A stretch of DNA of 64,000 bases from Rapana venosa (taxonomy: Eukaryota > Mollusca > Gastropoda > Neogastropoda > Muricidae). The notes beneath the pieces were generated by a model. The model saw only the letters and a list, made by a program, of their open reading frames with translations, was not told where the DNA came from and searched no databases. The first letter of the stretch is position 1. Every line of letters begins with the position of its first letter. The stretch is from assembly GCA_028751875.1 (NCBI GenBank), contig CM054154.1, positions 53,638,594-53,702,593 on the forward strand. The letters run 5' to 3'. Positions 1-12,487 of this stretch are shown here, piece after piece. Position numbers and translations under genes: made by a program.

Positions 1-1088
1 AGACTGTGTTGATTCGTGGCATCTTCCATTTGAAACAACATAAAAAGATGTCTATGACTGTACTGAACGCAGGACATAGAGCAAAGAGGTGAAGAGAAAA
101 TCATATGGTCTGACAGTAATGCTGAGACATACAAAAATGAGCTGAACACTGTTGAATTTCTCGAAAGTATACAGAAAGCTTTTAACTCATTACAGACTGA
201 TATAAATGAAAGTGTAGAATATTTTGTAAATGCGTTATATGGGGCAGCTGCATGCATGGTCCGAAAAGTTGGTGGAGGGAAAAGGAAATGCAATGACTGG
301 TTTGATACTGAATGCAAACAAAAGAAGCAAGAAGTAAAGAGGTTACTAAAAAGATTTCAGGGATGTCAGACAATTCATGATAAGTTAGAGAAAAGGGAGT
401 TATACACTTCAGCGTGAAAAGAAAATATCAAATTAAGGAAAACTAAAGAACAGGAACTCGAACTGAATATATTAGATAAACTGAAAACTTCTCTTAATGA
501 TGCCAACATATTTTGGTCTATAATTAGGTCTGTGAATCGAAAGGCTCTTGTAGATAATATCTATTCAAGAATGGTATGATAACTTCTTACAGGGTTTTAA
601 CACCTCAGATGGTAGTGTAACACAGATGGGTGTATATGTAATGGAAGAAGATGATGATTTCAAACGATTGTTTAATGATCTTTTTCTTAGAAAATGAAGT
701 TATTGCCGGTATCAAACATTTAAAAACATGAAAAAGTGTTGTTCCAGAGAAAATAATAAGCAAAATGCTAAAAATGCTAACTCAATTGTTATTTCCTTCC
801 TAACTCAACTCCTCAGCAATGTTTTTGAAAGAGGTGCTTTCCCTTTGGAGTGGGCCAAGTCTATAATTATTCCTATTTACAAAAAGGTGACAGCACTAAA
901 ATAGACAATTATCGTGGAGTAACCCTCACTAGCATCGTCAGCAAAATATATACTTATAATTATTTTGAATAAAAGGTTCACTAGATGGGCTAAATGACTG
1001 AAAACCTAATTGAAGAACAAGCAGGTTTTCGAGCATCTTGTAGTACATATATCATATATTCACCCTCTACTCTATTGTTAAAAAATAC

Positions 1089-1298
1089 TTGCAATCAAAT
1101 AAAAAAGTATTTGTGGCATTTGTTGATTTTAGAAAGGCATTTGATTCTGTAAATCATACTATCTTATGGACTGTTCTGCGTAAAAATAGAATAAACGCTA
1201 AATTATATATGGCACTAAGGAGCATAAATAAATCAGTCTTGGCATGTGTATGTGCAGGATATGATTATTCTGAATATTTCGAATATCCAAAAGAGTGA
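1089..1298 (+). pseudogene. Reverse transcriptase palm fragment of element 1
   Basis: This 69-codon open stretch holds the RT motif with the first catalytic Asp region (VDFRKAFDSVNH at about residues 12-23). The frame breaks soon after. The FADD box follows at about 1440-1460 in another frame, so the RT is inactivated by indels. It belongs to the interrupted element filling the first 4.3 kb. Confidence 0.65.
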
Positions 1299-1674
1299 AG
1301 CAGGGCTGTATTTTAAGCCAACAATTGGTTTTTAAAAAAAATTATTTTATTTATTTATGAATCAGCCCTTGAATTAACAAAGAAAGGAAAACATGGTATT
1401 CAGATTATCCCAGGAGCCATGGATGTATTTTTACTACTATTTGCCGACGATATGACTCTCTTGTCTGAGAGGGTACTAGGTTTACAAAAGCAACCAGGTA
1501 TATTAAAGGAAGAGGCAGATCGCCTAGATTTAACAGTCAATATGGAAAAAAAACGGACATCCTGATTTTTAGAATGGGTGGACATTTATCAGTGGGTGAA
1601 AAATGGTTTTATGGAACTGCTGAAGTGAAAGTCGTGAATTCTTATAAATACCTAGGGATGACATTTACGGATTG

Positions 1675-1817
1675 AATGGAATCACTCTGATTTGTAATTG
1701 CAAGATATAGCGCTCTATAAATTCCATTTATTATTATTATTATTAGTAGTAGTAGTAGTAGTAGTAGTAGTAGAAGTAGTAGTAGTAGTATCATTATTAG
1801 TATTAGTAGTAGTAGTA
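1675..1817 (+). repeat. 5'-truncated LINE/SINE 3' tail with (ATT)n/(AGT)n run
   Basis: The segment carries AGCGCTCTATAAATTCCA (1709-1726) followed by ATT and then AGT trinucleotides. The same tail ends the CR1/L2-like copies at 29.8 and 45.5 kb and the SINEs at 50.5 and 60.7 kb. It interrupts element 1 just after the YKYLGMTF motif; coding resumes near 1818. Only the tail is present, so the source, SINE or LINE, cannot be decided. Confidence 0.6.
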
Positions 1818-2102
1818 GTATTTTCAACGAAGCTTAAGTATGAATGTTGCATGGCGTGAATCTTGCAGGAAAGGGAAAAAGTGTAACCGAAATCTTAAAA
1901 ACGTTACGAAAGTTGAATTCAGTAGATTGTTCTTTATTTTGGAAATTGTTTGATGTTCAAATAGAACCTTTACTTACATATGCATCTCAAATGTGGGGAC
2001 TTGCTGTTAATTCACAAATAGAAAAAAAAATACATGCTATCAAACGTTTCTTAAATGTCCCAATCCATTCATCAAATACTCTCATCATCATCATCATCAT
2101 CA

Positions 2103-2702
2103 TCAGGCCCGTGACCTTGGCGGTCGTGGAGGAGACACGAAAGACGATGCCGTGGTAAGCCTCCTCCATTCATCTCGGTCCTCGGCTCTGCGCAGTAGTG
2201 CCGAGTCATTCATCCTGGTCCATTCTCTGATGTTGTCCATCCATGACTTGTTCTGTCTTCCCCTCTTTCTGCCACCTTCAAGTGTTCCCTGCAGTACTGT
2301 TTTTGGCAGAGTGTTGTGGCGGGTGACGTGGCCGAACCATGGCAGCTTTTTCTTCTTGACGATGGTGAGAAGGGGTTCCTGTGGACCTGCCAGCCGTGTT
2401 ATTTGACTCTTGACAAATTCATTGGTCTTTCGTTCTCTCCAGGATATGCCCAGCAGTTTTCTATGGCATTTGTTTTCAAATGACTGGATTCGCTTTGCTG
2501 TTTCAGCAGTCAATGTCCAGGTTTCACTTCCGTACAGCAGGATAGTCTGAATTAGGGCTTTGTAGAGCTTTAGTTTGTTTGGGAAACCGATCTCTTTACT
2601 TTTCCATATGGTGGTGAGTTTTGTCATGGAAGATGTTGCCATGGCTAGTCTGACTTTGATTTCTGTCGTCGATCGCCCGTCCTTTGTGAGTGTAGCGCCC
2701 AA
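2103..2702 (-). pseudogene. RTE-like RT C-terminal region (copy A)
   Basis: A 199-codon open frame covers the thumb and C-terminal part of the RT: GATLTKDGRSTTEIK at the start, LLYGSETWTLT in the middle, then the basic tail GRKRGRQNKSWMDNI. The endonuclease and RT core are missing from this frame. It differs from copy B at only a handful of positions. Part of a 5'-truncated insertion, so not functional alone. Confidence 0.75.
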
Positions 2703-2717
2703 GGTATTTAAAAGTGT

Positions 2718-3227
2718 CTACCTCCCCTCCAGTTGCTGGCCGTTCATGTAAATTTTAGCAGTGGCGTTGCTCGTGCTGTTCACAAGTACTTTACTTTTCT
2801 CCGAGCTCACCTCCATCCCATTGTTCCCAGCTCTGTTCTCAAGTCTGGTCGTAAGATCTTGCAGCTCTGTGTTACTTCCGCCCATGAGGTCAATGTCATC
2901 GGCAAACCGCAAGTTGTTGAGGGGTCTGCCGCCAACGGAGATAGTAGAGTGGAAGTCATGGAGGGTCTCTCTCATAATTTTTTCCAATAACAGATTAAAC
3001 AGGGCTGGAGATAACAGGCATCCTTGTGGGACCCCAACTGTGGTTTTGAAGTAGTCTCCGACCTGATTGTTCAGAAGGAATGCACTGCTTGCGGGGTTGT
3101 ATAGTGCTTGAATGGTTTGCACTAGTCCTTCTTCAATGCCAAACATTCTGAGGACCTGCCGCAGGCCTTCGTGCCATACCTGTCGAAAGCCTTCTTGAAG
3201 TCGATGAAGTTGTGGATCAGGTCTCAC
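2718..3227 (-). pseudogene. RTE-like RT palm (copy A)
   Basis: This 169-codon frame contains GVPQGCLLSPALFNLLLE (about residues 65-82) and the catalytic FADDIDLMGG (about 108-117), so it is the RT palm. A frameshift separates it from the C-terminal frame at 2702 and another from the fingers frame upstream (3217-3501). Same family as copy B. Confidence 0.7.
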
Positions 3228-4345
3228 TGATGTTGAAGATGTTTTTTTCCATCAGGATGTGGCAGTTAAAAATCTGTTCGATTGTGCTCCTGCCTGCCCT
3301 GAACCCAGCTTGTTCCTCTGCAAGGTGTTCTTCTGCCTCCTTCTTGAGTCGATTCAAAAAAACTTTGAGCATGATCTTGCTGCCGTGGCTGATGAGGCTG
3401 ATTGTTCTATAGTTTTGGCATTGGTGTAAATTCCCTTTCTTGGGGAGGGGGATGGGTGAGTGATTTGTGTCCATTCTGTTGGCCACTGTTTTGTTTCCCA
3501 AATCTTCTGACAGATAGCTGTAACATGTGTGATGACTGTTTCGCCACCATGCTTGAGCAGCTCTGCTGGTATGTTGTCTGTTCCTGGGGACTTTCCTACT
3601 GGTAAACTGCGGATGGCTTCTTCCACTTCTTCCCTCAGTATAGGTAATGGCGAGGGTACTCTACTATATGGAGAAACGGAAAGATATCCTTTAAACATAA
3701 GAACGTCTGTTAAGTGCATTAAGTACTGACTAAAACTACTGAAACTTCCAGGGTCAGGTTTATGTAGGCAATTTTATGACATGATGGTTATACAAATGGA
3801 GCTGGGTAAGAAGAATTGGCTTACCAAGTTAAACAAGTTTTATCAGAACATTGTTTTTGCAGGAAGTAGGTAGCAATCATTGGTTTATTTCTGAATTGAA
3901 AGACAGACTCATTTGTTCATTTAGACAAAATTGGCACTCGGATATGGAAAGTAATGATAAATACAGCTGGTTTTTCCCCCGTGTAAGTGTGCTTTTTAAG
4001 CTGAAAAGTATCTTCGAATAATCACTGACAATTGGCACTGACTAATTTATTCAAAATTTCGACTAAGAACTCTTGGTTTCAATGCAAACAAAAGATGGTT
4101 TAAACCTGAGACGTCCACACAGTTCCCATGCCCTATGTGTGGTCATATTCTTGATGATGAAGTTCATTTTCTGCTTCAGTGTCAATCATATGTTTCCATA
4201 CGTGAAAACTGTAGTGTTCTCAATCTAGAAGCTTTCCAAGGCAAGATATTTTTTCTATCTTATCATCTGATGATGATATTGTGGTCAAATCTGTTGCAAA
4301 GTTTATTGCTGAAGCACTGAAATTACGACAATCAGCTAAGTTCCA

Positions 4346-4850
4346 ATTAGTTTAACATTTGTGACTAAACTAAAGTAACATTTATATTCTGTAAACTCCA
4401 GCAACATTTTGTGACACACCTAAAGAAACATTTATAATTAGGCTGTAATCTCCAGCAAGAATATAATTTATTCAAAATTTCACATACAATTTCATTGGAT
4501 GGTCTAATATAGCATTCTAGAATGTTCTCGTTATTATTCTAGTTATTGTTTATTGGTTCCTGTTGTTCATCTTGTTATTACTTTGTGTTTCAGTTTGAAA
4601 CCGAGTTTACCCAGAACTTAAAGTGTATCCATTCATAGAGAGCTCTTTTGGGGTGTTTTTTCCCATTAGTTAAATGCATCGTTTAAGTTTTCTTGTATTT
4701 TTTTGCACTTACAAAAAAAAAGTCGTGTGTTTTTCCCCCCTTTGTCCCAATATGCCCATCGGGCAATTAAAAAAAATTAGGCCCAAAGCATCTCTGTTTT
4801 TTTTGGGGGGAGGGGGTTGGGTGTTTTTTCTTTTACGGGTGTGAGTGTAG
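4346..4850. other. No recognisable gene; AT-rich, degrading into homopolymers
   Basis: After the end of element 1 the sequence is AT-rich with two similar short segments (about 4355-4440, each with AACATTTATA and a CTCCAGCAA stretch). From about 4690 on, runs of T, C and G lengthen and no frame is readable. Confidence 0.5.
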
Positions 4851-5060
4851 GGTTTAAATTGGGGTTTACTTTATTATTTGAGGGTTTTCCAAAGGGGCGG
4901 GGACTGAATGTAAAAACCCACAGGGGTGCTTTTTTAAATTAAACCTCAAAAAAAAAAGAATTTGTCGGAATATCTCTCTCTTCTCTCTCTCTTCTCTTTT
5001 CCTTCTCTCCCCCTCCCCCTCTCTTTTCCCCTCCTCTTCTCTCTAAACAATTGCCATTGG
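4850..5060 (+). repeat. Dispersed GGGGACTGRATGTAAA repeat with (CT)n tail
   Basis: A degraded copy of a sequence also found at about 42510-42620 and 45600-45720: a GGCGGGGACTG core, a poly-A-signal-like AATAAAAGAATTTGTC, then a CT-rich run. The end with TTGTCATTGTCATTG repeats in the better copies resembles the 3' end of a retroposon. No coding is attached here. Confidence 0.5.
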
Positions 5061-5160
5061 GGGGAAAAAAAAAAAAAATCTTTGATATTGGCTTTAAAAC
5101 TATGAAATCAAAACTATCTCTTTCTAAGTGGAAAATAAAAATTTGACTTTAAATCTCTCT

Positions 5161-5191
<31 letters not shown>

Positions 5192-5480
5192 CCCGGGGGC
5201 CTCTCTCCCTCTCTCTCTTTTTAAAATTATATATATATAAAAAATATATATATATAGTTTATATATATATATATTATATAGGGTTTGGGTGAGCTATTTT
5301 CCGGGGCGGCGGTCCCCAATTTTTTGGGCCCCTCTCTGCAAGCAATAAATTGAAATAAAAAATTTTGAATTTTTTGGGACTTAAAAATTTTTAAAGGTCC
5401 ACAGACCCAAAGGAAAGTTTTCCCCCTTTTTTTAAACCCAAAAGTCTTTCTTTTCCTTTTTTGAAATTTACATAGCCCCT
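5060..5480. repeat. Low-complexity CT and TA tracts
   Basis: (CT)n tracts at about 5155-5220 and (TA)n tracts at about 5226-5280, followed by homopolymer-rich sequence. No gene seen. Confidence 0.6.
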
Positions 5481-6451
5481 AATGTCGACAGCTGGCCCCT
5501 GATGCACAGAAACAATACTTTTTTTTCCCAAGTCAGGGATGGCGCCCTAGGAAAGATGCTACATTGCTTGCAATCCCACACACCTCAATAAAACCTCCCT
5601 CTGAACGCAATTTTTGATCTTTAGACAACACACTCCGCCAAAATGGTCTATGATGTAAACAGGCTAAAAAGGAATTTGAAAAGTCAGGGTGCTGAAGATA
5701 TCAGAAATCTCCCAAGAAGACTACAGTTAAATTTACGGGCAAGACTGGAACAACTAAAACAGGGGGCAGAACAGACAAAAACAGAACCCAAAAACCCTTT
5801 CCCAACCTAAAATTTTTTGGGAAATCCGTAAAACCAACAGGGAGATACGGAACAACATGCGAGGATAAAATCCTAAAATTTCTGACTGTCCTTTCCGGGA
5901 ACGTACTGGCCCTCACTGGGATAAAGGGGGGCTTTCCGTGTGGGAGGAAGAAGACAGAGTGCGAAAAAGCTCCCCAAACTGATTGTACAGTTTTCAGAGG
6001 GGGGGGGACAAAAAAAAATTTACGGGACAGACAAGAGCGCGGGGATCACTGAAAGGGGAGAAATCAGATCACTTCTAAATTTAACAAAAAGGGGCAAAAA
6101 CAATTTTTTGGGAATTCTAAAGCGGGGGGTTTAAAAAATGCTTTTTACAGACGGGGAAAGATTAAGGTGACCCAATAAGGACCGTCCCAGTCTCGAACAC
6201 GATTTCCCAGATGGGGGGGCCCCCAAAAGACAGCTTATGATAAAGGTGATTTCCCCGGGGGGCCCGGAACCTAGGGAATAAAAAAAAATTAAAACGGACG
6301 CACAGAAAGTACCTTACAGAAATCGTAGATACCAGAAATCCGCAATCAGAAAAGTCAGAGGGAAGGGATAAAAAAAACTATTTTCCAAAAACCCAAAAAA
6401 ATTCAAAAGGGGAAATAAAGAAAACTAAACACAATGAAGATCACTTAAAGA

Positions 6452-6979
6452 TTGCAAAACCCCAGGGGGAATCGGGAACAAACCAGCTTTTACCAAAACA
6501 TTTTGAAACCGCAAACTACTCGACTCCCAATGCCCTTTAATTCCCAGGAAAATATGCTGGGGAAGAAACAGCGTACAAATTTACGGGGAAGACTATACAG
6601 GGAAAGGAATTTGGCCCCAAGAGCGGTCAAATGGCGCCCCAATCTTTTCAGGCGTGCAAAGGGACGCCCCTTTGTCCAGAGAAGAGAAACCACCCCACCC
6701 CAAGCCCAAAGGGCCGCCGCACGCTCCCAAAACGGGACTCCCGGGGTTCCCAGGGCACCGATTTTTAAAGGCCAGGGGGGTTTTCCAAATTTAAAACCGC
6801 CCCCAAACAACACAGCGGCAGGTTTTCCAGACCTGGGGAAAAGGCAACCAAAGAACGGGAAAAACCCGAAGGCAGGAAACAGCCCGCAGGGTGGGCCCAC
6901 ACTCCCAGAGACACAGCCCCCAGGGGCCCTGCTGCGGCCAGCAGTCACACGTGCTCCCGGGATGTGTGGCAAACCATGA
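6452..6979 (+). pseudogene. Possible ORF1 segment of element N
   Basis: A 175-codon open stretch, very rich in Arg, Pro, Gly and Lys, sits upstream of the endonuclease-like region, where an ORF1 nucleic-acid-binding protein would be expected. I see no clear zinc knuckle. Its composition could also come from GC-rich homopolymer errors, so the open frame may be accidental. Confidence 0.25.
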
Positions 6980-7713
6980 GGGGACGTTGTTTACAGACAC
7001 AAAACAAAGGGATCAGAAAAGGGTTTAAAATTTGGGGGAAACCCGGGGAAACAAACAACAGACACAAGAGAAAAATTCACCATATAAACAAAAGGGACAG
7101 AACTAAAAGCACGTAAAAAAAAGGTTTTGGAGAACTATGGGGCTGAACAGGATAAAGCCCTTAATGGGACATGACTTTACAACAGGGGTAAAAACCCTTT
7201 AATTTCCCAAATTGACTCGAACCAAAAATGAAAAGGACATGGCCACAAAAACCCGGACCTGAAAAAGGGGAGGGGGGGAACCAGCTGCAACAAATTTCCG
7301 AAGGGGAAAAAACAGGAGGGGGGAGGTAAAGGTTTCAGGGTCGGGCCAAAGGGGACCCAGGGGGCTTGCATTTCCAAAATTTCCCCAGTTCCAAGTCCGT
7401 TCTGCGCGAAAAGACAGGGAGGAAATTGCGGGGCCAGGAAAAAGGGGGGAACCCAACAAACCAACCCACACGGACATTTTCGCTCTGCCAGCGACCAAAA
7501 AAAGAAGCGACCAAACAAAAATCACGATGCTTTTAGGCGGGCCAAAAACGGGAAAGTAGCGCCCGTGAAAATAAATCGCGAGAATCGGGGAAATGACTCT
7601 AGGAGCCCTTCACCTGGGGGGGGGAAATGAATAGGGGTTGGGGGGGCATCATCCCCCCTTGGGTAAGGCACAGCATGCAGAAATAGGTTTTTAAACCATG
7701 AAAAAGCAAATTC

Positions 7714-8046
7714 ATGCCTCAGTATACGGGAAAAGGAGATGGGGTTTTAAAGACTTTTTTTGTTTTTACAATGTGGGGGGATTGTTTCCCTAAGTTGAAG
7801 CCCCAGATTTTTTTAAATTTTTGTCAACAGTTGATTTTTTTCCCTTTAAACGAGACTTTTTCTTTTTTTGTAAATAGAACGGGCATCTTTTTTTGCACGG
7901 GTTTAACATTTTCATTTAAAAAGCAAGAAAGTTTAAAAGGGCACGGCAGAATTTTCTGGAGGTGTAGTGGTTCTCGGAAGAAGTTTTCCCTTGATTTTGG
8001 GTTAAAAAATTTCCCAAAACAGAAACGGAAAATTTTTTATCCCTAA
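7714..8046 (+). pseudogene. Endonuclease-like fragment of element N
   Basis: A 110-codon frame resembles the N-terminal half of an APE-type LINE endonuclease: a FLNFCQQ stretch, then FPLNETF where the family has the catalytic Glu, then a basic segment. Position between ORF1-like and RT-like parts supports this. Frameshifts on both sides prevent function. Confidence 0.4.
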
Positions 8047-11000
8047 AATTTTTTAAAAAGGGAGCTGTTGAACACAAAAAAAAAAAAAGTTTTTTATTTA
8101 TCATACATTCCACCCAAAGCCCTCGCCTTTGGGGGGAGAAAAACTGAAATGGTTTATGGATTAAAATTATTAGAAAAAGGGTTTTTATAGACCTTTAAAA
8201 ACACATGTTGATTCTTTTTGATGCTTTCTGGAATTTTTAATGCACAAACTGTTTCCCCAAAAAACTGTGAGGGACTTGATTTTTGATGATTTTTGGCCTT
8301 TAAAAAGGGGGGTCCCCTAACGCAAAGATTATTTTCTTTCTAAAACTTGGGAAAGAAAAAAGATAAAAAAGGGTTTTGGGTAAGAAAACTTTTGGGGTTT
8401 TTAATGTGATGATTGGGGAAATTTTGAACGGTATTTCTGGGAAGGGATACGATGGCAGTGCCCCAAGTTTTGGGTTATTTTTTTTTGGTTTTTTCAAGTG
8501 CCCTTGGATTATTTTTTTTTAACATGGATTTTTTAAACCCTTTTTTTAAAGATAGAAAGCCTAAAAGGGTGCTGGATCCCAATTAATAAACCAAATTCCC
8601 TTTGTGGGAATTAGGGTTTTAAAAAATTAAAATAAAAACCCCAAAGTAAGGAAAATTTTTGAAAATTTCTCCCAAGGGAAAGGGGGAGAAAAAATAAAAT
8701 TTTTTGGGGGATATAATAATTTGGGAGAAAAGAAAAAGGGAGTTTTCCCCCAAAGGGAAAAAATTAACGAAAATATATCAAAATTAAACTGGAAGAGGAA
8801 TTTCTTCATTAACAGTAATGGGGATAAGGCCCTCGATTTAAATTTTGTTGCGCCCCCAAAGGGGAAAGAAAAGTGCAGGGGTTAAACAATGCAGTAGGGG
8901 GAAAAAGCACTGGGGGGTTCCCCTTTGGTTTGATGTTTAAAAATGTCCCCTGGAAAAAAAATGACAAGAATCAGTTAAAGAACATTTAGAAGAACGGGGA
9001 AGGGCCCTAAAGGAAAAAAATATTAAAGGGGGAAAAGCAGTTTTGTTTTTTTAAAACAAAAAAAGAAAAGGGTTTCAAAAAAGATCTTGCGGGAGTTGTT
9101 GACAAAAAAAAAAACGATTCTATTTTTTTGGAAAAAAACTAAAAAGGTTTGGGGAGGGGGTAAAAGGACTGGATCATTGATAAAAAAAAACTGGGGGAAG
9201 GGTATCCCTTTTAAAATTTGTGTTTTAATATGGGAAAAACAGCTAAAGATAACACGCTCCAGATAGAAATTTTGGGGAAGAAGAAAAAAGATCATATCTT
9301 AAATATGCCCATACAAAAGAAAAAAATTAAAAACGTCCCAAAAAAAACCCAATCTAAAATGTGGCAAATCCCCAGGAATAGAGGGTTTTTTACAGCAGAG
9401 ATGCTAAAAAGGGGAAAATGGATTTGGGATATTTTTGGGAAAAAATTTTCTTTTAAAACCCAAAAATTTCCAAAAAAATTTTTCCCCTAAAAAAGGGGGG
9501 AAAAAAAAGAAAAAAAAAGCCAAAAAAAAAAAATCCAAAAAATTAAAAAGAAAAAAAGGAAACCCCCCCCAAAGAAAATTTATAGAGGGGTTCTTTAAAT
9601 TTTAGTTATTATGTAAAGTTTTACCACCCTTTTCCTAACACACAAAATTTTTCTTGGGTTTGGGAAAAAGACTTGCAAAGCATTGTTTTGAAACCGGCGG
9701 GTTTCAGGAAAAATTTTTCCCAAACGGGTCGCCCCAACAAACTTTGTATTTTTGTTATCCAAAAAATGTCTAAATAGGGGGAAAAAAAAGCTGTTCGGGG
9801 CATTTATTGATATCAAGAAAGCATTGACTTGTAATCACCAAAAAACCCCTACTTAAAGGGCTTTCTTGATGCGGAGTGGGGGGAAAAGGTTTTTTTTGCC
9901 CCCTCAAAGCTATGTATAGCCACTCCTACCTTTTTTAAAAAATAAAAAAACGACAAACCCAGATTTTTTCCTTTGGCCCCTACGGGAGTTCAAAAAGGGG
10001 GTTTTGTTTTTTAGCCGCCCCTTTTTTAAACTGTTTATAAAATAATTTTAGCAAAAATATTAAGGGGAAAGGGGTTTTTAAAGGGTTTTTAGCTTTTTCC
10101 AACTGGGGGGACTAAAATTGTTTTTTCCCTCTTATTCGTGACGATGGGTTTTTTTTGTAAACCACTCCCGAGGATTGCGGGAACTCAACTAAAATTATCT
10201 AAAAACTTTTTTTGAAAAATTTAAAAACCTTGAGTTAAAAAAGAAAAGACTAAGGTTAGGGTTTTTTAGAAAAAAGGGGGGAAAACCTAAAAAAAATAAA
10301 AAAGGGGTTTTATGAGGTTAAATCTTGGGGAAAGGGTGGAAAACAGTTACACTTACCTTGGTTTTAAACTTTTTACAAAAAAAACAAAGTTCCCAAACGT
10401 GGAACGCGGATTTTGTTACAAAGGAAAAAAAGAGATTTGTATTTTTTAAAAGGTAAGCCATTAAAAAATTTCAAAGAAATGACAAAAAAAACCTTTTTTT
10501 CAAAAATTTTTTGATGCAAAAGTGCAGTCGATATTGTTTAAAAACCCCTCTGAAGTCTGGGGGGTTTAAAAGACCAAACCTTGAAAAAAATAAAAACCTT
10601 TTAGCTTGCAAACGATAATTTTGGGGGTACCTTTTTAAAACGCCAAACAAATTAGGTTAAAGGTTATAGGAGAAAACCCCTTTTCATCAACCCCGACTGT
10701 CGTTCCGTGAAGTATTTGGGTGCATTTACTGCAAGATGGAAGCAGACAGGGCTTTCCCCAAAAAAATGCTATCAGAAGCTTTTGGGCTTTGGATAATCGG
10801 GGTAAAAAATGTTGGGGGGACAGATTTTTAAGGACAAGTTTGTACAAAAGGTTTTTTTAGTTGGAGGGGTGAACCCAAAGGAAAACCAGTAATGAACCCC
10901 GGGTTTTTTGAGTTTTAAACAGAGATTAGAGAAATTTTATCATTGCAGGAATGGACATCTACCCCCACGTGATGGGAGTAATATTAAATGTAAGAAGGTT

Positions 11001-11250
11001 TAAAGAAAGTCCTTTGCAAAGAACGTATCTTTCAAAGAATTTTTAGTATGTTTTAGAGTGCGGGTTTTTACATTAAACTTGGTGTAAAAAACCCAAAAAA
11101 TGCAATTGCCCCTTGAAAAGTAAAAACCCCATGGGGGAACCCCTGTTCCCGTGGTTTTCAAGAAGAAAAAAAGGGAAAGGGCCCAAATTTTTCTTTTTAC
11201 TTGTCCGTTTAAAAATGGCCTTTAGAGAAAAAATTCCCTTTTAAGTTTTT

Positions 11251-12487
11251 TTGATTTTCCTCTGTTCCCAAATGCTAGATGGAAAAACAAAAAAGGGCTG
11301 TCGCCATGGGCGGAAATATGTGTATCATGTTATTAAAAGAAGGGCAGGGGTATTCTTGGGAAAGTTAGGTCATCTTCAAATTCAACACCCCCACCCCCCC
11401 ACTTTCCCCAATATTAACTTGAGGGTTTTTTCATTTAATTTTTTTGTTCAGTTGAAATATATTTTGTTTAAAAATTTTTCTGGAAACCCGATGATAAAAA
11501 GCTGTAAAATTTTTAGCAATAGGGTTAAAAATCTAAAAAGCTTGTTTTGTAGTTTTAAATGGGTTTTTTAAATTTGTATTCTGATTGGGAAAAAGGTTAT
11601 TATTTTTTCGGTTTCATACATTTAAGGAACCCCACCCCATCTCCACCTTCCCCAATGTGTAAAATATGCCCTATGGCCAAAAAAACATTAAACAAAGGGG
11701 AAAAGGGGGGAAAAATCTTCTCTCTCTCTCCCCTCTCTCTCTCTATATTTATAAAATATTTATATATATATATATTAAAATATATATATCTAAAAATTAT
11801 AAATTATATTATATGATATTTCATAATCCTTTTTTCCTGTTTTTCTAATGATCTCAATAATAAAGTGATAAAGGGGGAAATTTTTTTTGGCCCCTCTCCC
11901 TCCCCTCCCCTTTCATCTCATTGTGGTTTTGGGGGGCGATTTTAAGGGAAACGGGCGCATTTTTGGAGACTTCTCTCACCCCACACTGAAATTTTTGGCG
12001 AAATTTTTTTTTTAAATTAAATTTTAGCCCCGGTATCTACAAATTTTTCCCTAACCGAATGTTTAAAACCCGGGGGGTTTTTTGGGGCTTTAAAAAACCC
12101 AAAAACCCCGATCTTTTCATCAACCTTTCCCCCGATCATGCCATCCCCGTTATAGGACCCGGAAAATTTGGTGCGGCCCCCCCTTTTTTTGGGTTTTTTC
12201 CTTGCCTTCTTGAGACAGCGTGATTTTGGGCCCCCGGTCCCAAGGTAAGGGGGGTACTTTTTTTCCCACCCCGCCCGCGCCGACTTTGGGGGGGTCGGGG
12301 GGAAATTTTTTTTAAAACGAATGTGCCTTCTTTAATTTTAAACAAACATCCTTCCCAAAACCCTTTCCCACGACCAAGGGGGGCGTTGGGTGCCTGACTG
12401 CCTTGTTTTTTTGTGTTTTTTTTTGTCGGGCCCCTTTTCCTCCCTGTATGGATGTGGAAAGCAACAAACGGTTCGCATAAAATTTTG
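11251..12487. other. No recognisable gene; low-complexity and poor consensus
   Basis: Holds two related C-rich segments (about 11385-11410 and 11625-11660), a CT tract (11715-11745), a (TA)n tract (11755-11815) and a GC-rich homopolymer region (12060-12330). No domain or repeat family is readable. Confidence 0.5.

Larger units (their letters stand above)
2083..3656 (-). mobile_element. RTE-like LINE copy A, 5'-truncated, nested in element 1
   Basis: Reading leftwards the copy encodes RT fingers, the AFLLNNQ and GVPQGCLLSP region, the catalytic FADDIDLMGG box, and a C-terminal tail with WFGHVTRHNTLPKTVLQG, ending in a (GAT)n microsatellite as RTE-type LINEs commonly do. The hexamer TACTCT lies at 2077-2082 and again at 3657-3662, directly flanking the copy, and is read as the TSD. 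The protein is nearly the same as copy B at 33.7-36.1 kb, so both belong to one young family. At least three frameshifts are present. Confidence 0.85.
1..4345 (+). mobile_element. Non-LTR retrotransposon (element 1), 5' end outside window, twice interrupted
   Basis: Broken reading frames on the + strand give, in order, a linker after the endonuclease (about 90-365, with a CNDWFD motif), reverse transcriptase (RT) fingers (850-1070), the RT motif FVDFRKAFDSVNH (about 1110-1160), a degenerate FADDMTLLS catalytic box (about 1440-1460), the YKYLGMTF motif (about 1645-1665), and a C-terminal segment with a CxxC-H-type motif (about 4130-4190). Coding is split by a LINE/SINE tail at 1675-1817 and by an RTE-like insertion at 2083-3656. 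Removing the second rejoins the frame across NTLLYGETERYP. Many stops and frameshifts make it dead. It resembles CR1/Jockey-group LINEs in general; I cannot assign a clade by eye. Confidence 0.75.
5480..11250 (+). mobile_element. Garbled full-length-sized LINE (element N), same type as element 1
   Basis: Despite dense indels the LINE order can be followed. A basic, Gln/Pro/Lys-rich ORF1-like region covers about 5640-6980. An endonuclease-like stretch follows at about 7740-8050, with LNETF standing where APE endonucleases carry their catalytic Glu. RT fingers are near 9290-9420 (TAEMLKRG). RT motif FIDIKKAL is at about 9795-9830. A degraded GV-QGG-LSP box lies near 9990-10030, a YADD-like box near 10120-10150, and a YTYLGL-like segment near 10350. 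The C-terminal part resembles that of element 1. Length of about 5.8 kb fits a two-ORF LINE. Homopolymer stretching suggests poor consensus as well as decay. Confidence 0.5.

Noticed and set aside
6490..7525. Minus-strand Phe/Pro/Gly-rich frames of 100-160 codons
   Set aside because: They lie opposite the LINE-like + strand reading and reflect homopolymer-rich consensus, with no domain.
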